The notes under the pieces: model-generated
What the model saw: the letters and a program-made list of their open reading frames with translations, nothing else
Databases searched by the model: none
Told to the model about the DNA's origin: nothing
Part shown: piece after piece, positions 59,405 through 64,000 of the stretch
Position numbering within the stretch: the first letter of the stretch is position 1
Layout: the number at the start of each line of letters is the position of its first letter
NCBI GenBank assembly: GCA_046331245.1
Contig: JAXLRH010000006.1
Location: forward strand, 1-64,000
Length of the DNA: 64,000 nucleotides
Source: SSF14 sp046331245
GTDB lineage: Bacteria; Actinomycetota; Acidimicrobiia; Acidimicrobiales; Microtrichaceae
Reading direction: 5' to 3'
Made by a program: the position numbers and the translations under genes

Positions 59405-62400
59405 ATGGCCGAGACCCAGATGACCGACGAGCCGTTCCTGGCGCTCGTCGAAGCCCACGCCCACGGCGAGGCGTCCACCGACGATCTCGCCGTGCTGGAT
59501 GCGCAGCCGCGCCGGTGGACCACCACCCTCGTGTACCTGCTGGCCGACACCGAGGAGGCCCTCGAGAGCGCCCGCAGGCTCCCCGAGGACGAGCGCTACC
59601 AGGTGGTGAGCGACCTCGAGCGTGAGCACCGCCTCCTCCTCGCCGCGTACGCCCGTCTCACCGGCGACGCCACCGTGCTGGAGATCGACGTCACCGACGC
59701 CGGGCTCGGCCACCCCACCGTCGCGCTGCTCCAGCTCTCGTGGGAGCCGGGCAAGGTGGTGGCCTGGGCCGCCGGCCCCACCGTGGGCGCGGTCGGCGCC
59801 GCCCGCGTCGCCGAGATGCTCGTCGAGGCCGGAGCGTCGGCGACCGGCTGGGTGAAGCACCCCGCCGTCCGCCTTCCCGACGGCACCGCGGCGGAGGCGA
59901 TGTCGATCAGCGCGGGCGACGTGCTCGGCTGGCTCGTCGCCCTCGGCGCCGAGGAGCCGTCCCCGGTCGTCGGCCCCAGCGCGCTGTGGCTCGGGCAGGT
60001 GGCCGTGTGGGCCGTCGAGCTCGCCACCCGCGGCGCCATGGTGCCGCTGCTCCGTCAGCGCCGCCGCAACCGCAACAACACCGACGCCAACATGAGCTCG
60101 TTCTCGGTGCGCTGGACGCCGGCGCTCATCGAGCCCAACCGGTTCGCCGAGCTCGCCGACTCGATGCCCGGCGCGTCGACGGCCGCGTCGCCGTCCACCG
60201 ACGGCCGCGAGGTCGTGAAGTCGGCACTCACCGGCATGATCGACGCGATCTGCCGGCGGGCCGCCGGGATGATCGACGTGCCCGCTCCCCCACCCGAGGT
60301 GCGCAACGCCCGCGACACCGCCGAGACGTTCCTCGCCAAGCTGGACGGCTCGCACTTCGAGGCGCCCAACCAGGCCGGCAACGAGCTCGTCGGCCGGCTC
60401 GACCGGTGGGCCCGCCCCATCGTCACCGGCAACCCCGGTCGGCTCGTGGTGCAGCTCGACCCGCCCGACTCGTCGAACGCGTGGCACCTCATCGTGCTGG
60501 CGGCCGACCCCGACGACCAGCTCGTTTCGGTCGAGGTCGCACTCGTGAACGCCGGCTCGCAGCGCCGGGAGATCGAGGACCAGCTCGTGCGCCTGGAGCG
60601 CATGCTGCCCGTGCTGCTCCGGCCCGGCGGCAACCGCCGCGGCGAGGTGCTGCTGAGCCAGGACGAGGCGTGGGACCTCATGTCGGTCACCGGCCCCGAG
60701 CTCGCGGCCGCAGGCTACGACCTCCGGGTCCCCGCCCTGTCGCATCGCAAGGCCACGCCGTCGCTGCGCCTCACGTCGGAGGGCTCCGCGAGCTCGGTCG
60801 TCGGCGCCAACCAGCTCGCGAACGTGCGGTGGTCGGCCGTGTTCGACGACATCGAGCTCACGGCGACCGACATCGCCCGCCTCGCCAAGGAGGCGCGCCC
60901 GCTCATCCGCTCCGGCGGGCGGTGGGTGGCCCTCGACCACGCCGACCTCGCGTCGGCCGCGGCAGCGCTCGCCGAGCGCTCGAACACGACCCAGCTCACC
61001 GGCGCCGAGATGCTCCGCCACGCGCTCGGCCTCGAGGGCACGCAGCTCGCCGGCGGCATGACGATCGGCGGTTCCAGCTGGGCCGCCGACCTGCTCGCCG
61101 CGGCGAGCGAGGTGTCGACCACCCCGGTCGTCACCCCCGACGGGTTCGACGGCGACCTCCGCAGCTACCAGAGCGAGGCGCTCGGCTGGCTGGGGTTCCT
61201 CGACAGCGCCGGTCTCGGCGGCTGCCTCGCCCTCGACATGGGCCTCGGCAAGACGCCGACGATGCTCGCCCACCTGCTGGCCACGGCCGGCGACGGCCCG
61301 GCGCTCGTCATCGCCCCGCCCGCCGTCGTGGGCAACTGGGCGTCGGAGGCGGCCAAGTTCACGCCGAAGCTGCGGGTGGTCGTGCACCACGGCGCGACCC
61401 GTGCCGTCAACGACGAGATCGCCAGCGAGGCGGCCACCGCCGACGTCGTCATCACCACCTACGGCACGGCGGTCCGCGACATCGCCGCCATCGAGAAGAT
61501 CCGCTGGGACCGCCTGGTGCTCGACGAGGCGCAGGCCATCAAGAACCCGGCCAACGACACCTCTCAGCAGCTGCGCCGCATCGACGCCCGCGTGCGCGTC
61601 GCGCTCACCGGCACGCCGATCGAGAACGGTCTCGGCGACCTGTGGGCCATCCTCGACTTCACGAACCCCGGCCTCGTCGGACCCCGCCCGCAGTTCATCG
61701 CCCAGATGTCCGGCGGCGGCGACTCCGCCCGTGCGCAGGGCGAGGACGCGCTGCGGGCGCTCAACGGCATCCTCGTGTTCCGCCGCACCAAGGCCGAGCC
61801 GTCGATCGCCGCCGAGCTCCCCGATCGCGTCGACACGCTCGACCACTGCTCGATGACCCCCGAGCAGATCGGCCTCTACCAGGCCGTGCTCGACCGGCTC
61901 ATCACCCACTCCTCCGACGACGCGGAGCCCCGCAAGGGCGAGGTGCTGGCCGCCATCACGGCGCTCAAGCAGATCTGCAACCACCCGTCGGCGTACCAGG
62001 ACGACGATCGCCCGCTGGCCGGCCGCTCGGGCAAGCTCGCCCGTCTCGAGGAGATCGTGCACTCGGTGTTCGCGGCCGACGAGAAGGTGCTGATCTTCAC
62101 CCACTTCGCCGAGTGGGGCGTGAAGATGGCCGACCATCTCACGGCCCTCACCGGTCAGAAGGTGGAGTGCTACCACGGTGGCCTCAGCCGGACCGCCCGC
62201 GACGAGATGATCGCCAAGTTCCAGGCCAAGTCGGGCGGCGGCGCACTGGTGCTGTCGCTGAAGGCCGGTGGCACCGGCCTCAACCTCACGGCCGCGAGCC
62301 ACGTCGTGCTGTACGACCGTTGGTGGAACCCCGCCGTCGAGGACCAGGCCCGCGACCGCGCCTGGCGCATCGGGCAGACCAAGACCGTCATCTGCCACCG

Positions 62401-62644
62401 CCTCGTGTGCCCCGGCACCGTCGACGAGAAGGTCGAGGAGGTCGTCATGGGGAAGCGCAAGATCGCCGACCTCGTGCTGCCGAAGTCGTCCTCGCTCGCC
62501 GACCTGGACGCCAGTCAGCTGCGCGTCGCGCTCGGCCTCAAGGAGGACGCGATCCTCATGGAGGAGTCGGAACTCGCCCACGAGCACGAGGAACTGGAAG
62601 CACCTGAAGTCGTCGAGACCGTCGGAGCCGGAGTCGCATCATGA
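59405..62644 (+). CDS. SNF2-family DNA-dependent ATPase/helicase-like protein
   Basis: The 1079-residue protein has a C-terminal SNF2 motor (about 580-1040): RSYQSEALGWLGFL, Walker A DMGLGKTPT, VVITTYG, DEAQAIKNP, ALTGTPIEN, FTHFAEWG, SLKAGGTGLNLTAA and DQARDRAWRIGQ. These are all intact, so ATPase and DNA translocation are likely. The N-terminal 570 residues are helical and unrecognised, perhaps matching the SNF2-associated region of HelZ-like actinobacterial proteins. No SWIM zinc finger is seen. ATG 59405 is chosen; a GTG at 59357 with AGGGA upstream is the alternative. The stop overlaps the start of a small basic protein. Confidence 0.88.
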   Translation: MAETQMTDEPFLALVEAHAHGEASTDDLAVLDAQPRRWTTTLVYLLADTEEALESARRLPEDERYQVVSDLEREHRLLLAAYARLTGDATVLEIDVTDAGLGHPTVALLQLSWEPGKVVAWAAGPTVGAVGAARVAEMLVEAGASATGWVKHPAVRLPDGTAAEAMSISAGDVLGWLVALGAEEPSPVVGPSALWLGQVAVWAVELATRGAMVPLLRQRRRNRNNTDANMSSFSVRWTPALIEPNRFAELADSMPGASTAASPSTDGREVVKSALTGMIDAICRRAAGMIDVPAPPPEVRNARDTAETFLAKLDGSHFEAPNQAGNELVGRLDRWARPIVTGNPGRLVVQLDPPDSSNAWHLIVLAADPDDQLVSVEVALVNAGSQRREIEDQLVRLERMLPVLLRPGGNRRGEVLLSQDEAWDLMSVTGPELAAAGYDLRVPALSHRKATPSLRLTSEGSASSVVGANQLANVRWSAVFDDIELTATDIARLAKEARPLIRSGGRWVALDHADLASAAAALAERSNTTQLTGAEMLRHALGLEGTQLAGGMTIGGSSWAADLLAAASEVSTTPVVTPDGFDGDLRSYQSEALGWLGFLDSAGLGGCLALDMGLGKTPTMLAHLLATAGDGPALVIAPPAVVGNWASEAAKFTPKLRVVVHHGATRAVNDEIASEAATADVVITTYGTAVRDIAAIEKIRWDRLVLDEAQAIKNPANDTSQQLRRIDARVRVALTGTPIENGLGDLWAILDFTNPGLVGPRPQFIAQMSGGGDSARAQGEDALRALNGILVFRRTKAEPSIAAELPDRVDTLDHCSMTPEQIGLYQAVLDRLITHSSDDAEPRKGEVLAAITALKQICNHPSAYQDDDRPLAGRSGKLARLEEIVHSVFAADEKVLIFTHFAEWGVKMADHLTALTGQKVECYHGGLSRTARDEMIAKFQAKSGGGALVLSLKAGGTGLNLTAASHVVLYDRWWNPAVEDQARDRAWRIGQTKTVICHRLVCPGTVDEKVEEVVMGKRKIADLVLPKSSSLADLDASQLRVALGLKEDAILMEESELAHEHEELEAPEVVETVGAGVAS

Positions 62645-62925
62645 GTCGTTCACGCCGTCCCGCCAAGCAGACGAAGAACCGCGGCCGCGCCGCAGCGCCC
62701 CGCGACTTCTGGGGCAGCGCCGAGTCGGTGCCCGACACGGTCACGCCGGTGCGCCCGGCCAAGGACGCCTCCGCCCTGGTGCGCTCGCTGGGCGCCCCGC
62801 CCCTCGCCGGTCACGAGGTCATCGCCGAGCACTACTTCCGCGCCGTCTACGACCGCTCCGCCGGCCTGGCCGTGGCGCTCGCCGCGGGCAACGGCCTCCT
62901 GGCTGACGCCAACGACGACGACTGA
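62641..62925 (+). CDS. Small basic protein coupled to the SNF2 ATPase
   Basis: The 94-residue protein has a very basic N-terminus (MSRSRRPAKQTKNRGRAAA), a central DFWGS and an acidic end (DANDDD). Its ATG overlaps the SNF2 stop codon (ATGA), so it is made with the motor and probably works with it, for instance as a nucleic-acid-binding adaptor. I do not recognise the family. After its stop, 62926-62960 contains no feature. Confidence 0.7.
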   Translation: MSRSRRPAKQTKNRGRAAAPRDFWGSAESVPDTVTPVRPAKDASALVRSLGAPPLAGHEVIAEHYFRAVYDRSAGLAVALAAGNGLLADANDDD

Positions 62926-62960
62926 CCACCGCCCCAGCTCTCCAACCCTCACCAAAACCC

Positions 62961-63012
62961 CGTTTTGTGCCCCGGATCTACCGGGGAACCGGTAGATCCG
63001 GGGCACAAAACG
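62961..63012. repeat. Palindromic repeat element, copy 2
   Basis: CGTTTTGTGCCCCGGATCTACCGG (62961-62984) and its exact complement (62989-63012) form a perfect 24-bp stem around GGAA. It lies between convergent gene ends and would fit a bidirectional terminator, yet its stem sequence is shared with the element at 58066-58113. Confidence 0.85.
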
Positions 63013-63063
63013 AGGGGGCGAGGGGGCGAGGAGGGCGAGGGAGGGGGCGAGGGAGGGGCGGGA
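63013..63063 (+). repeat. G-rich degenerate GAGGGGGC repeat
   Basis: Right after the palindrome, units such as AGGGGGCG, AGGAGGGCG and AGGGAGGGGGCG run for about 50 bases, with more than four runs of at least three G. A G-quadruplex on the plus strand is possible. Confidence 0.7.
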
Positions 63064-63067
63064 TGGG

Positions 63068-64000
63068 TCAGCGCATCGTGCCGGTGCCGGGGACGAGGGG
63101 CAGGTCGAGGGGCGACACCATGCCCGGGGTCTCGAGCGCGCACACGGCGGGGATGGCGTTGACGGCGCGCATGCCGGTCGAGAGGCAGCCGCCGGCGTTT
63201 GCGTCGCCGGTGAACTCGTCGCGGAAGAGCGTCTCCTGCGTGATGTTCGGCGACCCCTGGATGATGACGCGGTAGCAGTCGTTGTCGGCGGAGGCGGCAC
63301 GCGGCCAGTCCGGCGCGGCGTCGTTGGTGATGCGGTTGCAGTGCTCGACGATGATGCGCGGCTCGCCGTTGACCCACCCACGGATCTCGAAGCGCACGGC
63401 GGCCACCGTGCCCGTCTCGATGACCCCGAACGGGTAGGTGATCGGCTCGGTGGCGAACCACTTCTCCCACACCGTGTCGATCTTCTCGAGCTCCACGCCG
63501 ATCGCGTCGGCGATCATCGGGATGGTGCGGCCCCACGAGTAGATGAGGATGTCGGGGTGCTCGAGCAGCGCCGTCTCGTCCGGCCCCTGCCCGAAACCCA
63601 TCGGCGCGTAGTCGCCGGCGTAGGTCGCGTAGTCGAGGATCTCCTGGATGCGCACCGAGTCGACGCGACCGCACAGGCCCATGAGCGTCATCGGGAACAG
63701 GTCGTTGGCGAAGCCGGGGTCGATGCCGGTGGTGAAGCAGCTCTTGCCGGTCTCCTCGCACACGGCGACGACGGAGTCGATCTCGCCCGGCCCGCAGATG
63801 GGCGGGTACACCCACGGCGTCATGGCAGTCGACACCCAGTGCTTGCCCGCCCGCATCGAGGCGATCGCGCTCTTGATGTTCACGCCGGGGTGCGCGGCGG
63901 TGGGGCCGAAGTGCGCCACGGCGTCGGCCTCACGCGAGAGCACCTCGGCGATGTCGGTGCTGCAGGTGAGGCCGATGGGATCGCGCCCGATGAGCGTGCC
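63068..64000 (-). CDS. DapB-fold NAD(P)-dependent dehydrogenase paralogue (5' part beyond window)
   Basis: The frame is open to the window edge, so the N-terminal cofactor-binding part is missing. About 310 residues are visible. TTGIDPGFANDLFPMTLMG and FEIRGWVNGEPRIIVEHCN match the corresponding places in the dehydrogenase encoded at 42.9-44.0 kb. GGCLSTGMRAVNAIPAV near the end also matches. It is therefore a paralogue of the same dihydrodipicolinate-reductase-like family, with unknown substrate. It converges on the SNF2-partner gene. Confidence 0.82.
   Translation of the reverse strand, partial: GTLIGRDPIGLTCSTDIAEVLSREADAVAHFGPTAAHPGVNIKSAIASMRAGKHWVSTAMTPWVYPPICGPGEIDSVVAVCEETGKSCFTTGIDPGFANDLFPMTLMGLCGRVDSVRIQEILDYATYAGDYAPMGFGQGPDETALLEHPDILIYSWGRTIPMIADAIGVELEKIDTVWEKWFATEPITYPFGVIETGTVAAVRFEIRGWVNGEPRIIVEHCNRITNDAAPDWPRAASADNDCYRVIIQGSPNITQETLFRDEFTGDANAGGCLSTGMRAVNAIPAVCALETPGMVSPLDLPLVPGTGTMR

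Noticed and set aside
58673..62587. A 1304-codon open frame antisense to the SNF2 gene
   Set aside because: It is rich in Gly, Arg, His and Asp, has no motif, and lies opposite a gene with intact helicase motifs. Long antisense frames are expected at this GC content.
62961..63012. CRISPR repeat or attachment site
   Set aside because: There are no regularly spaced copies or spacers and no integrase or tRNA next to it. It fits a palindromic element or terminator.
1..64000. tRNA or rRNA genes
   Set aside because: Looking for T-loop and anticodon-arm patterns on both strands by eye gave no convincing cloverleaf. A covariance-model scan would be needed to exclude them.

Overview
This is a GC-rich (visibly about 70% G+C), gene-dense actinobacterial chromosome segment. 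Coenzyme F420-type enzymes (LLM oxidoreductases, an F420-class PPOX protein), a DUF222/HNH (13E12-type) protein, AftB-like GT-C membrane proteins, GTG/TTG starts, stop/start overlaps and a CYP51 cluster shared with mycobacteria point to Actinobacteria. I favour an Acidimicrobiia-like lineage, but that is inference. I see no rRNA, tRNA, CRISPR array, insertion sequence or prophage. No intergenic stretch exceeds 300 bp.

Layout. 1-6.4 kb, mostly minus strand: fused carboxyltransferase, GGDEF-EAL protein, ThDP-dependent decarboxylase and GlcD-type flavoprotein. 6.4-20.6 kb: ProA-like dehydrogenase, lipoprotein amidase, PAS-PAS-GAF-SpoIIE-HATPase phosphatase, nitroreductase, O-methyltransferase, LLM oxidoreductase, thiolase, PPOX protein, GH13 glucosidase, TrmH-type methyltransferase, MFS exporter and enoyl-CoA hydratase. 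20.6-21.7 kb: a MenC-like enzyme. 21.7-29.9 kb: a five-gene minus-strand operon (sphingosine-1-phosphate-lyase homologue, FGGY kinase, neutral-ceramidase-family protein, EamA permease, Cys-rich protein) divergent from TetR and a PhyH-type dioxygenase, with an inverted repeat between the promoters. 29.9-46 kb: DUF222/HNH protein, phosphonate-monoester-hydrolase-like sulfatase, pilin-like lipoprotein, alpha/beta hydrolase, cold-shock protein, aminotransferase, MmcQ, XRE regulator, DsbA, acyltransferase, two tandem GT-C paralogues, a DapB-fold dehydrogenase, a PIG-L deacetylase and a pectinacetylesterase-like lipoprotein.

46.1-54.3 kb is one ten-gene operon: TetR, P450, SDR, CYP51, ferredoxin, SnoaL-like, aldehyde dehydrogenase, 3-hydroxyisobutyrate-dehydrogenase-like, carboxymuconolactone-decarboxylase-like and SDR. 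It reproduces the gene content of the Mycobacterium tuberculosis cyp51 region. 54.4-57.4 kb holds a YceI-cytochrome c-copper monooxygenase fusion with an EamA permease. 57.5-64 kb holds an FMN reductase, a frameshifted LLM oxidoreductase, a SNF2 ATPase with a tiny coupled partner, and a truncated DapB-fold dehydrogenase. A long palindrome occurs twice in this last part.

The main candidate for an undescribed system is the 21.7-29.9 kb locus. It places the two signature enzymes of ceramide breakdown beside a kinase of a fold not known to act on sphingoid bases, under an apparent TetR switch. Many genes also carry a TAnnnT box 6-8 nt before the start codon, which suggests that leaderless transcription is common here.
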